Assembly: GCA_001579985.1 (NCBI GenBank)
Contig: LRSR01010568.1
Location: forward strand, 1 to 64,000
Direction of reading: 5' to 3'
Length of the DNA stretch: 64,000 nucleotides
Source of the DNA: Hypsibius dujardini
Lineage: Eukaryota > Tardigrada > Eutardigrada > Parachela > Hypsibiidae
Under the pieces are notes generated by a model that was not told where the DNA came from, made no database searches, and was given only the letters and a program-made list of their open reading frames with translations. The translations under genes were made by a program, and so were the position numbers. Shown here in pieces: positions 11,940 through 27,487 of the stretch; the stretch's first letter is position 1; each line of letters opens with the position of its first letter.

Positions 11940-13315
11940 TGTTCGCGCACGCGGTTATTTTAACATATGGCGTATTTTCAATTATGTACTTGTCAAGTTT
12001 ATTTTCAAACAAACAAGCACAGCTTATAATATATAAAGCTTAACGAGGCACTCCTTTTTACATTACCAGTGGCTACAGTCTCTTAAGTTTTGTGTTTTGA
12101 TGAAGTATCGGCAAGGTGTTCCTCGCCCTCATTCGATACCGTCACCTTTTCCGCAGCGGCAGTCGGCTGTGGGCCGCGACCTCTCATATAGATTTTGCTA
12201 CTGATCGACAGCAGTATAAAATCCAGATGGCTTTGGCTTTGATTACAAATTCAAGAGAGCCTTCCTTGATTGACGCGATGAGTCTGAAAATGATCATTAC
12301 AGTATTGGAGCGTTGATAGGTGGCAATATTCCTGGGAGCAGTTGTTTATCACCCCACGTTCAACGGATTGGATGCAAGCCATGAATAACTCGAGTGTATC
12401 TTCGCAAACCCAGAGAGACAGGACTACATGTTACCACGCTTATAGGGGTGGTATAATATTGCTCGCTGACCGCAAAATATTTTTTCCGCCAAACTTTAAA
12501 TACTTTTGGGTATCGAGGGGTTTTCAAAAAAGTCCTTAAACATTTCTATAAAAGTATCCCCTGATTGGACTAAGGCAAGCCCTCAGACATAGCTTTAACC
12601 AGATTCTGCAAAATTTTGCCGCCTTGCTCGTGGTAGAAATTGGTTATTCGTTCTTAAAATCGCTAATGGAAAGACGGAGGAATACTGCCACTGACAGTGA
12701 TATAACTCCCTTGGAAAGAGACTGGGTACTGCCGTAAGTGTTTATGTTAGATAGCCCGCCAATAGCAAGGTCCAGTTGTGCTCAGCTCGTTGAGTTGCAG
12801 TAACGGGTTGGCTTAGTTTAGACGTCAGTCAGTCTTAATCGTCTTGAGCTTTGTTCCGCTGAGTCTGCTGTATGTGTGACGGTATAAATCTATAGACCTA
12901 TATCTACGCTACGACTCCCGTAGGTTGCATCAACATCCTTGCTATAATATCTGCTAATATAGGCGCAACATTTCTCAATCGCCTCGGTGAATTAGTATAG
13001 TCTAGTCAAGAGCTTCTCCTCCGCTTTTGTGGCCTTAACCGTGTGTAGAAGCCCGGCAAATGGCGTCGTTTTGGGCAGATATAACGCCATCACACAACAT
13101 TTCATCGAAATCAAATGGAATCACGGGACGAAGACGCCAGACCCCCCCCCTCCAGCGTATGTACATTAAGAGCTACATGGAGTCCGTGTCTTTTATCAAT
13201 GATATAAAGGATGCAATGTTTAGTGGAGCTTTGTAAATACTTGAAAACCAGGCACGATTGATCTGACTTGTACTTGGAAAATGGATGAGTGTGCACCTTC
13301 TTTAATATCCTCCAG
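11940..13315. other. Spacer after the receptor gene, no gene recognised
   Basis: Short open frames near 12116-12316 and 12342-12539 have no recognisable domain. I looked for kinase-homology or guanylate-cyclase motifs (HxN, DxG, or the cyclase FGDTVN type) that would extend the receptor and saw none. A poly-C run lies near 13141. Confidence 0.4.
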
Positions 13316-13468
13316 GTAGTGCCACTTGCATACCGAGCCCTCATACTCATTACCCGAGCGGATGTGCATGGACCTCGGTACTCTTCTACTGCAATGTGCC
13401 GTCTGGTGCCTCAATGGGATCAACTTACTGGCGAAAAGTACGACGGCCCACTACCCCGACCAGATTTG
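13316..13468 (+). pseudogene. Duplicated exon 7 of the ANF-receptor-like gene
   Basis: The stretch has the same length (153 nt) and frame as exon 7 at 10741-10893 and reads LAYRALILITRADVHGP... LVPQWDQLTGEKYDGPLPRP. By eye it is roughly 85 percent identical in DNA. Similarity continues about 30 nt into the following intron, but the donor GGTAAA has become GCTACA. No other receptor exon is recognisable on either side. It is a recent partial segmental copy and probably non-functional. Confidence 0.8.
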
Positions 13469-13499
13469 CTACATGACACTAGTAGATTGGGTAGTAAGT

Positions 13500-14006
13500 T
13501 TTACAATAATTAGTAGTATGAGGTAAGGGCACTGGAATGGGCCTGCCTTCCTCTACGGTATACCCTCTACTGACTCTACCAGGCTATTGCATGACCATCG
13601 GATGGGTCATGACGGATGGTGGCTATTGAATGCTTCCAGTCTGTGTCTCATCTTAAAAGGGAACCACAAGTCCGTTAGACGAGCCTTCGGAGCGCTCTGG
13701 CATGGTGAAGGATTCTCCCAACAGTACGTTGGCCACCCGTCATGTCAATCAATGAGGTCTTCTAACTGCGCTCTTCCTGGGATATTATTTTTGAGCTCAT
13801 CGTGTGGCCATTACTCAGTTGTATTTTCTTCCTGCGCATGTGCAATTACATTTTTCACTGTAGACCAACAAAACATTAATGTTCTTCAGACGTTTTGAAA
13901 CAAAGACACCGGCAACAAATATATGTTTTTTAAAATGAATGGACGTGAAAAGAAGGTTAGGTATGTACCGATACACCACAGTGGATTAACATGTAAGAGA
14001 AATAAA
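13500..14006. other. Spacer, no gene recognised
   Basis: Lies between the receptor exon copy and the 3' end of MBTPS2. The open frame at 13587-13898 shows no recognisable protein. No repeat structure is obvious. Confidence 0.4.
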
Positions 14007-16547
14007 TTACATTTGTGTGAAGCCTAGTAGGATATCGGCGACTAGAAAGAAGGTGCTCACGACAGTTAGTATCTGAACGATGCGCGATTGGAAACGGGAA
14101 AAACGCGCTGGCAGGAAGCCATACCGAAACAGCAGGCTCAACCACAGCTCAGCAAACCGGCACCTGCAAAACAACCCCAGGAAAGTCAGGCAGATACACG
14201 CACGCAGAGATTCACGACGGAGATCTAGGCCAACAGACAGTCACACCGACATAGAAACACAGGCAAAAGGACGAACAAACAAACGGCTAGGCGGAAATAG
14301 ACAGGCAGATGGTTGTCTTGCCGGAAGGGTTTCAGGTAGAGAAAACTGACGGACACAGGCAGGCAGGGAGGCAGGCAGGCCGATAGCCAGGCAACCAAAT
14401 GAATCTGCTTACCCATCCAAACCGAAAGACGGAACCAAATTCAAAACAGCCAAAGCGGCCGAAATTGAAACGAAATATTTGAGCGTCATCTCCAACACAT
14501 CCGGCAGCCAGAGCGGCAGCCACGAGCCCTGTGCATAAATGGACACCCGCAGCGACCTCAAGAGGCCGTAAGAGTCCCCCACAAAGAGGACTGGGCCCGT
14601 GGAGGTGTTGAAAATCAATAACCGCTCCGAAGAGCCCAAATACGGAATGTAACACTGCGAGTCCGAACAGTCGAGGGAAGAGTTACAGCGACGAGGAATA
14701 GGTTGATGCTGTCGCGGTTGACTGCTGGTCGTCCCTTGAATTACTTTCCGCACCTGCAGACACTCAGGACTCGATATGGCAGCGTCTTCTCGAAAGCACA
14801 GGGAGGATGAGAGATTTTTACAGCATTCCAGAACGGTGCTGCCGGTGGATCCGACTTGGACGGGAGGAAGAAAATCGTCTCGCGCCTGTTTCATCTGATC
14901 CACGCTGAGGCAAAACCCCGGTTTGGTGTAGTTGATCGAGCAACGCTCAAGGGATTTCGGACTGCTGACGGAGCAGTTGTTGATGCTGTATATCTCCATT
15001 CCTGCGATAGAGACACACAATTGATAACTCATCTAATGACATTCCTGAGGATGCATCACCAAACAGACAGACAGACAGACAGCCAGAAAAGCAGACAGGC
15101 ATGCCTAATTTCAGTCACACAAGGCAAACAGACAGACATGCAGATAGATAGGTACTATAGTAATGAGGAATGACAATAAAATTAGAGATAAAATACCACG
15201 ATGAAAAGCAATGGTGTGATTTGAGACCGCTCGGGACTCGATCAGACCGACGATTGTGACTCCTCTGCCTTGAGGGAAAAATGGATTGATAATCGCCGGC
15301 ATGTTCCACAGGAGAAACGCTGCAAAGACCGCTAAGACAATGTTATGCCAGACACCGGCAGCCATGATCCGGAGCTGTCTGGCCAGTGCCTGCGAGTCCA
15401 GATTTTTGACGACGACAAAAGCCGCGGGGAAAACCCTGAAGAAAAAGAAGCGTGCTGTCGGAATGAGCTCCGCTCTCCAAATAATTTATATCACTCTTAT
15501 TTGTTATTTTATTCAAAACGTACCTCAATTTATTTGTAATGTCAAGATAAAAAGATGTTAGTGTTTCATTTAAAGCGTAATTTGAATTAGAATAAGAGGG
15601 AATATATGCAAAAGAAAAGAAATGAGATTTATTATAATTGAATTTATTGTACCCCAAAAGAGCGACCCCAACGCCATCGACATCGGTGTACTCGCTGGCC
15701 GCAGACAGTCCATGGCCCAGTTCATGGAAGAAGGTGCTGAAGAGAAGAGAAATGAAGAAGGGCAGTATGTTTGGCACCGGAAGGTTAACACCGGGAACAA
15801 TCGGCATCAAACTGACAGACACCGAGGGCGTTGTCTGAAAACAAAACACATTTTCAAACTCACACCGAGCTGCTAGGCATGCAAATTGCGCCGTAAGCTT
15901 ACAGACGGAACGAAAATCGGTGAAGCCGAGGAGACGCTGCTGACTGGCACCACGTAATACCACCTCATCAAACGGACAGTGTGGCCGATAAACAAATAGA
16001 TCAGAAAGAGGAAGACGGGAATGATGAGAATGGAGGAGACAATCACACCGCAGATGAACCAGATGCGCCACAATTTTACCAATCGAGGCCATGATCCGAT
16101 AGCTGCAAAAGGAAAAACAAACACAGTCAATCAAGTACACATGTGGAAGGACAGACAAGGGCACAGGAATACAGGCAACCTGCCTTACAGACTGACAGAC
16201 TGACTGATTGATAGACGACGAATAGACAGGCGAGCAGACAGACAGACAAACACACAGACAGACAGGACAAAACAGACAACACAACACGAAATTAATAGCG
16301 TTTATGCAATTTCTTTTCATGCTTCGTATTTACCTTGTATGGGTGCGTTTAAGGAATGAGAGGTAAGATAAATGCGACCAAAGGAGACTTGGATGGAGCC
16401 TTGAAGGACCTTGTTCTGATACCAGGTGAATTTACGGCAAAACATGTGATGCGCCACCACCGCCAACAACCAGAAGAAGATAAAGAAGGCCGCAAAGTTC
16501 TGGATCGATTCCCATAGGATCAATGGCGGCGGCATCAGCACCATCAT
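14007..16547 (-). CDS. MBTPS2: Membrane-bound transcription factor site-2 protease (S2P)
   Basis: Six exons on the minus strand: 16547-16334, 16102-15903, 15834-15653, 15435-15197, 15001-14413, 14163-14007. They give 526 residues, against about 519 in human. S2P is a polytopic intramembrane zinc metalloprotease of the Golgi. It releases SREBP and ATF6 fragments after site-1 cleavage. The zinc-binding HELGH lies in exon 3 within a hydrophobic segment. The third ligand motif, LNLVPSFGLDG, ends exon 5. LPVPNILPFF and AAGVWHNIVLAVF match family landmarks. The region between the two motifs carries the cysteine-rich luminal insertion, with NNCS, LECCKN and CSDSQCYIPY. The start at 16547 has a second Met immediately after it; either could be used. 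Introns 4 and 5 carry CAGA/TCTG-type repeats. All key residues are present, so the gene looks intact. Confidence 0.95.
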
Positions 16548-18017
16548 GATGGATGGTGAACAAACCGACTTTCAACCCGGATTAACTTCGATTCATTGGT
16601 TTATTAACAATCGAATCCCCACGCAAATCTCCAGTTGATTGGTTGATTAGCGACATCCGTTGGAGCAGCTGTCCCGCTGATTGATGGATCGGTTGATTGG
16701 CCGCGTTGGGCAGCAGCTCAGCTGGCCCTCTTTTTCCGAGTCCTCCTCCGCTCTGGGGGGTGCATGGAACGGTGAATCAAGAACAGTCAAAATCACTCCA
16801 CTTCATTCCGGTAACGGAGCAGGGAAGGGGCCATCTTTACACAGCCCATATGGCTGCAGAAGCAGAAGGAGGATGATAGCTGAATGGCCCAAATTTGAGC
16901 CACTTTTACGGTTAAATAAACATCTAGCAAAATGCGTGGTCTAGGTTTGAGCCTAAAATGAATGCACATACGTACGTGGAGTCGTGTGTTAAGTCAGTCA
17001 CTGAGGAAATTCCTTCGCGTTTGCTATTTACTGGTGGTTTCCGTCCATTTTCCCTCTTACTCAATAGCAGATACCATTCACGAATAACAAAGGCAGCAAG
17101 AGAAAGAGAAAATTTTAAAAAAGAGTTGCAAAATGAAGAAAGAAGATTCCTCCTGGGAATTTCCCGAAATCGTGCAGTTGTAGACGATCACTAGTTGGGG
17201 ATCTTAAACTCCCACTGCTCTCTGCTTATCGCACCAATAATGGACTTTCTAATAAGCAAGCAGAAAAAAAACGGAAAACAGGAGTGCCGGATACAAAAAA
17301 AACAACAATAAATGAGAAACAAGGTGCTACACACGTGACAAAAATTTTGGACTAGCTGAGTTAAGCCATATTACTCGTAGGACGTACAGTGATATATACA
17401 TACCGAGTTGAATGGCTTAGCTCGGGTTAGTGCAAGGTTTTTGCCACATGTAGGATGATGAAACGCGTCGCATTGTTTTGTATTTACGGACCATTCTGAA
17501 TTGATCATTTTGAGACTTAACTTGGAACGGAAGCAGGCTAAACAGCAGGCGGCGCTGTTGGTCATCTGTAATAGTAAGGCTTTTCAAACTTCAAAATTCC
17601 CTTATTTCCAGCGTTTACAATATTACGTTATAGAAGTAAATGCAATTAGGGCTAATTAAATTAAGGAAAAAGAAACCTATTTCATGAATTTGTCCTTCAG
17701 ATATGATTGGCGTTTATCGATGTTGCAGTAATTACAGGATGTTTATTTGAGCCATCGCTCGATTTCCTTGTAAGTATACTAGTGCATGCATGCACATTTA
17801 GGAGCTGGGGGAATTACCGGTACAATATGAGTGGTAAAATCTTTATTCCACTACCTTTTTGACCTTCCATAGCCACACCCAGTCAAAGTCTTAAGAACTA
17901 AGTCAAATACCGTATCTAATAAATGACAAGCTCATAGGTTTCTCTAGGAACAGCATTGCATGTTTTGTGAGTTGCGTCAAGAGGAGGCCAAGTACCAGTA
18001 ATATAATGGCAGACTTT
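16548..18017. other. Spacer with a small palindromic MITE
   Basis: This is the upstream flank of MBTPS2 and the downstream flank of the Gly/Asn-rich secreted gene. It holds the element at 17330-17450. AATAAA on the minus strand near 17841-17847 is a plausible poly(A) signal for the secreted gene. No exon is supported. Confidence 0.5.
17330..17450. mobile_element. 121-bp palindromic MITE with TA target duplication
   Basis: The two halves are imperfect inverted repeats over nearly the whole length. The outer parts read CACACGTGACAAAAA on the left and, reversed, CATGTGGCAAAAA on the right. The inner parts share GAGTTAAGCCAT/GAGCTAAGCCAT and ACTCG. TA lies on both sides (17328-17329 and 17451-17452). 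It shares sequence with the element at 22196-22329. It is non-coding, and TA duplication fits the Tc1/mariner group. Confidence 0.7.
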
Positions 18018-18932
18018 TTACCGCCGACCGAAGGGAAAAGAAACAACCTGACCGGTAGCACCACCACGACCAAATCCATTTCCACTGGATCCGGAGAAGC
18101 CGGTATTGTAGGTATTTGCATTAGTGTATCCGGTTCCGGCTGAAAAAACATAATTCACTTGATTATTAGTATTCTTAGAAGTGAGATGACAATAATTCTG
18201 ATAATTAACTTACCTCCAACGAGAGTGTTTGAGTTTCCGCCGCCATAACCATATCCGTCGCCAGCTCCACCGAAGGCATTACCATTAGCCTGTCCGTTTC
18301 CGATAGTGTTGCCGTAGCTGATAGTATTGCCGCGACTGATTCCAGCCCCGTTTACACCGTATCCAAAGTTGACAGAGTTCGCAAAGTTGACCGGATGCAC
18401 ACGGTCGTAGGGATTGAGAGCGACGGTCATGGAGACTCCGCCGCCGTAGCCGACACTCGGTTGTTGCCGTTTCACGCGAGGTTTGCTCAGAACATCAAGG
18501 AGATCTGTCAATGAGTAGAAAAATATTTGAATTAACTACAAGGCCAGGACTCGATACTTTGTAGCTTCAACCAAGGGGCACACATCTAATAATTCCTGCA
18601 ATCTTCCCTTCTACACAGACTACAATGGGGCATGATCGGTTTTATTAGTTTAAGCTTTAATTACGAATAAGTATTCTTTCAAATGTCAATTTGAGATGCC
18701 AGTAAGATTTGCCAATTAGAATTAGAAACGTTTTATATTGTGTTTATTCTAAAAAAGAATGTACATTTGCGAATTACAGTAGATGTAAATGACATTTTAA
18801 CCGTTGCAAAGGCATTGAATATTAAAACAATTATATTATATTGTATGTGATGACGAGGTTGGTGATTTTACCTGCTTGGCAAAGTGAAACGGTGACTAGC
18901 AATACTGCTAGGACAGAGAGTTGGGAGATCAT
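18018..18932 (-). CDS. Small secreted Gly/Asn-rich protein
   Basis: Three exons: 18932-18872, 18504-18214, 18139-18018, giving 157 residues in consistent phase. Exon 1 is almost exactly a signal peptide (MISQLSVLAVLLVTVSLCQA). Exon 2 starts with a short pro-region, DLLDVLSKPRVKR, ending in a dibasic KR that could be cleaved. It then runs into low-complexity sequence rich in Gly, Asn and Tyr (NTISYGNTIGNGQANGNAFG, GYGYGGGN). Exon 3 continues the same composition and ends VVSFPFGRR. There are no cysteines after the signal peptide. The composition resembles cuticular or secreted structural proteins and some antimicrobial Gly-rich peptides. No family is recognised, and the function is unknown. 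Confidence 0.8.
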
Positions 18933-21505
18933 TTTTCAAGGCTTCTGATTATGAGGAAAGGACGTCCGAAAAGGAAATGTACAAACGAGCGACGATGAAG
19001 CTGGGTTCCGAACAACCTGATAACTTGTTGTGCGTACCCTCTCACCCGGAAGTAATCTTGTCAAATGATAAACGACAACTGACACCAGCAAAGTCTAGGG
19101 AAAAAACTACACCGGTGGTCGCGATCACTTTCACCACGTGCAATGAAAAACTTTGTCTCACCCAACCGGTTCAAAACTAATAAAAAAATGATCCTACGAT
19201 CCGCGGGAAGTCTGCTCATACAATGAAGACTTTGATTGGTAGGAATATGAGTCTACAAAAACGTTTGGTGCAGCTTTTATGACAAGTTTACGGTAAGGCA
19301 GACCAACGACAACTATTTACATTTCTCATTAAGTAGCAGTATGGCAAGTAGTATTCCACTAATAGTACGTCATATGGAGCCGATACGCTTTTTGTGTGAA
19401 GACAGTGAACACCAAGCGAGCCGGACAGGTTCTTCGTAAAAATTATTAGCTTCAGGCCGCTCGTTACTCGCGCTCTTTCCTCCGGTCCGGTGGAAATGGA
19501 TTCATACTTTTCGCGGTGTCTTGTAAATGTTTTTCCAACTACTTACCGGCAGCGCGGGTCTTTACGCTCCTAATGTCTTGCCTGGTAAAAGTGAAGTGAC
19601 TGGATAATTATTACATGCAGGTGGTAATGAAAAAGACAAAGCCGGATACGCAACCGAACAGTCACATCAGGTATGCGGGGCTAAACACACTCGTTAATAA
19701 TGAAAATACCGTGGTGAGCAACTGCTACAGTGAAGTACGTCGCTACTCAGCTAAAAAAACTGCGCTGTATTCAATTCAACAATGCCATTGATTGTGCCGC
19801 TTCGTCAATTCGTCCAGAGCGACACCGCAGTATGCTAAAAAGGGTAACCCGCAACGGTTGCAATACGAGAAAAAAGAGAATCGGGTCACATAGGGTCTGG
19901 AAAACGAAAAGCCGTAGAGTAAGAAGAAAGACTGCATGATCTTAATAGCTTGGCTTCGCACGGAGAAGGAGACGATAAACCCCGACGGGAGCGACAAAAA
20001 CGGTAACGCAGACCGTCAGCATAGCGAAAACTATGTAGCTGTTAGTTCGTCGTCTGAGACGGACCGCTTGACCTTGCAATACTACCTCACCGTTTCCGTG
20101 CTAAGGTTGTCCTCGGTTTACCAGTCGTCGGGACCAGCGAACTTGAGCAATATTGTTCCTGCTAGCATCTAAGTGCTACCACTCTTACTAATTGCATTCC
20201 CGCCAATTCCGTATGGCAAATTAAAGAAAGCAATGATTTTATCAACCCATCCCATCCGGTTCTTTTGGCAGTTCGTCAAGAAAACCTTTCTGTAGTCACC
20301 TGGAAAGCGCTGTTATATAGCGATCAACGGAATACTCTAGACGCTTTCCACAGACTTTCAACCACCATGAATAAGAAGTCAATTTCTAATCAATTATACT
20401 TATTTTTCTATAGTTGCCTGTACGCGGCACGCCACCCATATCTGCTAATAAGGTGCAATACTGTATGACGTCCATGTTGATTATAAGCGTATTAGTGCTC
20501 AAAAAAGGATCACAAAGGTTGGTCTTAATTAGGTTCCCCTGGAATCGGATTCTAAAAGCTCTAAAAAGACATAAAGGTTTTCGCCGAGCTTTATCTTCAG
20601 GAAAAGCTCATGGCCCATCCTATCTAAAAGAGCAGGCCAAATCCCCTGATACTACAGGAGTAGGAGTCTCGTACTGTAAATGTCCTCTAATGACATAAGA
20701 GAACGCACAACAGAAAGGCTCTTTGGTGCTCTATCTTCAGAGAAAGCTAATCAATTCTTTTGGAAGTGAAGGAACTCGCTACTGTTTAAAAAAAAGACGC
20801 TGGTAAAGTACTCTAAAGTTTGTACTGTAAATTAGAGAGGGAAATTCGTGCCGCTCCTCGTGTAAAATAGGCATTTGTTTCCGCGTCATTCCGCGCCGTT
20901 TGTATGCAAATTTAATTTAATTTTTGTAGTAAAATTTTCCATGTTTTTGCATTTATTTTTCGGTGTATTTTGCCATCTTTTTATAAAGATAAAAATGTAC
21001 ACTGTTTTACTACTTAATTTTATTGATCTCCCTTAGGATTTATAGTCAAGGCCCGTAAAATGATAAAAATGAAATCGCAAACGGCTGAAAAATTGCGCGC
21101 AGCGGGCCCGAAAGTTTCCGCGTGGTTCCGCGTGGAATTCAGGATTTAGACTTCTGCGTAATTCCGCGTCGCATAAAATTTGAGATTTTTTTCCGCGTCC
21201 GAATCCGAAATGTCACGCGGTTTCCCTCTCTACTGTCAATACCCTTGTGACGTTGACCGGTGACCGCTACAGCAGCTCCCCCTACAAGGCAACGTATAAC
21301 AACGTAGGGACGTACTGACGTATACGTTATTTTGACTTTTAGGCCTTTCACGAGCGCAGCTGCCGTTTGATTTGTTCATTTCATTTATAAACTTATTTTT
21401 TGCTAGCCCTCCTACACTGCAGTAGTATTTCCCAATGGTTTTCCCATTTTGAAATAGTTTAGCGGGATATATATTTTTTATTGATGAGTTGAGCTTGTCC
21501 GTAAA
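18933..21505. other. Spacer between secreted gene and GTF2E2, with one MITE
   Basis: No exon is supported in 2.5 kb. Short open frames (for example 19730-19939 and 20414-20698) lack recognisable composition. A weak direct similarity exists between about 20575-20612 and 20718-20755 (both contain CTATCTTCAG or CTTTATCTTCAGG followed by AAAGCT). The inverted-repeat element at 20835-21230 is the clearest structure. Confidence 0.45.
20835..21230. mobile_element. 396-bp TA-flanked MITE with internal TTCCGCG repeats
   Basis: The ends are GAGAGGGAAA and TTTCCCTCTC, each followed a few bases in by CGTG or its complement. TA lies immediately outside on both sides (20833-20834, 21231-21232). Inside are several dispersed TTCCGCG(T/C) units, for example TTTCCGCGTCATTCCGCG near 20879, and again near 21116, 21158 and 21191. 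It has no coding capacity. The terminal repeat is short, so the call rests on the ends plus the TA duplication. Confidence 0.6.
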
Positions 21506-23520
21506 ATGGATCCGAGTCTCCTACGAGAGCGAGAAGCGTTTAAACGAAAGGCGCTAAGTCAACCGACCGTCGAAAAACGCAAACCTCTCCCTGCCTCGCA
21601 ATATGATCGCCCCTACGAGCCAGAATCATCATCTTCCAGCAGCCGTAAACAGAAGCCAACGCTTCCCTCCAAATCCTCTGGTAATGAAAGCGCGCCCCGT
21701 TGGCACTTACGACATTTCTAATTCGCACTTGATATTTTACTTTTCATTTTACTCAATACATCAATCAATCGATGAAGTTATTACAAGATGATTTAATAAA
21801 GTGATGAGCAATCAATCGATCAGTGAAAGAAAGAATTAGCCGCGGATTTACTCCTTCCAAGTCAGTTCCATTATTCTCCTCCACTTTTCTTTCATTTATC
21901 CTCCACTTTTTGTAACAGCCTCTGCGTGGTCAAGTTTTTGCGGTGTATTTTGTGTAATTTGGTTGTGGTTGTTCGGTTTAGACAACGCCTCGGGGGGATT
22001 CGATTACAAAAACGTCCAGCAGTCATCCACAGTTCGGTTCGCTGTGCTCGGCAAAATTATCAAATTTATGAGGGTACGTCAGCTTTCCATCCTAAATCAC
22101 TCTAGCCTCCTGGAAGGTATTTTAGCCAATTGATTACCGTACAGTAGATTTATATTCCATGGCTTGATTGCTTGATTGATTAACAGTCATGAATACACAT
22201 GTGGCCATATTGTAGCACTAACCGAGTTAGGCCACCTTGCTGGGTTAGTACTTGACTTGACTTGACTTTACGCACTTACCGTGCTAAATGGCTTAATTCG
22301 GGTAGCGCTATGATATAGTCACGTATGTGTAGTACCCAATATGTCTTGATTGATTGTTGATTGAGCCTTTTTTCTACCTCAGCACCTTCATTTATTATTT
22401 TACCAGTAGTTGATTGGGTGATTTTGAGTTTAATTGACCCATTTAAGTTGTTGGATCATTTTTTTCATGTTCTTTTCTCTAGGCAAGGCATCTTCAAGGC
22501 GACGATTACGCGCTCAGTGTCAATGAGATCTTGGATGAGACGAAACAAGAGGCCGTCGCGCCTAAAATTCGAAGCTGGCTTACCTTGGAGGCAAGGAAGT
22601 TTGTCTAGAATAATAAGTGAGGTGTTCCTTTAACACCAATCCCACCGTTACAGGCTCTCACTCAGAATCCCAAGCTAAGATGTGAATCGGGCAGGACTCC
22701 AGAATTAAACAAGTTCATCTACAAGCCATCTTTCGACATTCGGGACAAGAAGGGTCTCTTACGTTTACTCCAAGATCATCATGTTAAAGGCGCCGGCGGC
22801 ATTCTCATGGATGATATCGAGGAATCCCTCCCTCATGCGTCTAAAGTTATGGAGGTTAGCTTAGATCAATCTCCACCTCTTTTCATTTGTCTACATTACG
22901 TGTCTCTCTATCGGTCATTGTAGTGGTATGTCTGTTTGTATATCTGTCTGTCTGCCTCTCAGCCTATCTCAATATCTGTCTGTCTGTCTGTCTGCGTTCT
23001 TGCCGGTCTGTCCGTCTGCTGGCCTGTTTTGTTTGTCTGCCCTGACTTTTGCTCTACTGTAAGGTGTTTAGTTTTTTACCCTGAGAAAAGATGACTTATT
23101 ATGCCATATCGACTTGTGTTTGTGCACAGGAACTGAGCTCGAGCATCATTGTAATCAAGCGACCTTACGACAAGCGGCAAGTAGTATTTTTCCGGGATCC
23201 TAGCGTCGCCGTGGACATGCCCGAGGATATTAGCAAGCTGTGGCGGTCCGTCTCGGTGGACGGAATGGACGCCAAAAAGATCGCCGATTATCTCAGCAAG
23301 AGTGGTTTCTCTTTTATCAAAAACGACCAGAGACCGGTACGTTGATTGATTGATCAAATAAGATGACGATAAAGGGAATAAACGTTCTTGTTTTTGTTTG
23401 TAGTTGGGTGCGACTAAGAAACGGGGACGAAAAGGCGCTCGAGACGGGAAAGTTGTGCTGAAAAACAACGACCACGTCAAAGACATTCTCCAGGATTACT
23501 CCTCTAAAGTCCCCAAATAG
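21506..23520 (+). CDS. GTF2E2: General transcription factor IIE subunit beta (TFIIE-beta)
   Basis: Six exons: 21506-21680, 21982-22073, 22483-22590, 22654-22854, 23130-23336, 23404-23520. They give 299 residues (human 291). TFIIE-beta acts in the nucleus with TFIIE-alpha to recruit TFIIH and stabilise the open RNA polymerase II promoter complex. After a Ser/basic-rich N-terminus come the two tandem winged-helix domains. Landmarks are SVNEILDETKQ, IRSWLTLEAL, FDIRDKKGLLRLLQDHH, GAGGILMDDIEESLPHA, DISKLWRSVSVDGMD and FSFIKNDQRP. The basic C-terminal helix region (KKRGRKGARDGK) and DILQDYSS follow. Intron 3 starts with GC (GAG/GCAAGG at 22591). No GT donor gives an open frame, because reading on hits a stop. 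Intron 4 contains a TCTG array. The gene converges on CBS. Confidence 0.95.
22196..22329. mobile_element. 134-bp palindromic MITE in GTF2E2 intron 2
   Basis: Left CACATGTGGC...TAGCACTAACCGAGTTAGGCCA pairs with the inverted right arm (CACATACGTG...TAGCGCTACCCGAATTAAGCCA). TA is present on both sides (22194-22195 and 22330-22331). It is the same family as 17330-17450: both carry CACATGTGGC and a CACTAACC(C)GAG(C/T)TA(A/G)GCCA core. It lies wholly within the intron and should be spliced out. Confidence 0.72.
22925..23035. repeat. Degenerate TCTG array in an intron
   Basis: Repeated (T)CTGTCTGTCTGT with interruptions inside GTF2E2 intron 4. Similar arrays recur across the window, for example near 6540, 11035, 24090-24240, 25285-25370, 26060-26460, 27940-28020, 40455-40610 and 46410-46490. 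They also occur in CAGA orientation near 14270-14390, 15060, 16190-16270, 24720-24780 and 36800. Confidence 0.8.
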
Positions 23521-23744
23521 GCTTGGCTTGACCTATTTATTCGCTGGGCGTTCCTATTCAAGTAACATTGTTGTAATCATTCTTTCACGTAGTCCTTTAA
23601 AATGAAATGGCCACCGAATGAGCAGACAATTTTTTTAAATGAATGTAGAATTATTTATTTATTTGAAATGTTGCAGCTGATGAAAATTCTCGTCAGACTA
23701 CCATGTAAGCAAATTGACCTTCCTCCTCACACCTAGCATCCTCC

Positions 23745-27487
<3,743 letters not shown>

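Noticed and set aside
12116-12539. Possible kinase-homology or cyclase exons downstream of the receptor gene
   Set aside because: No glycine loop, VAxK, DxG or cyclase motifs could be found and the frames are interrupted; similarity was too weak to claim.
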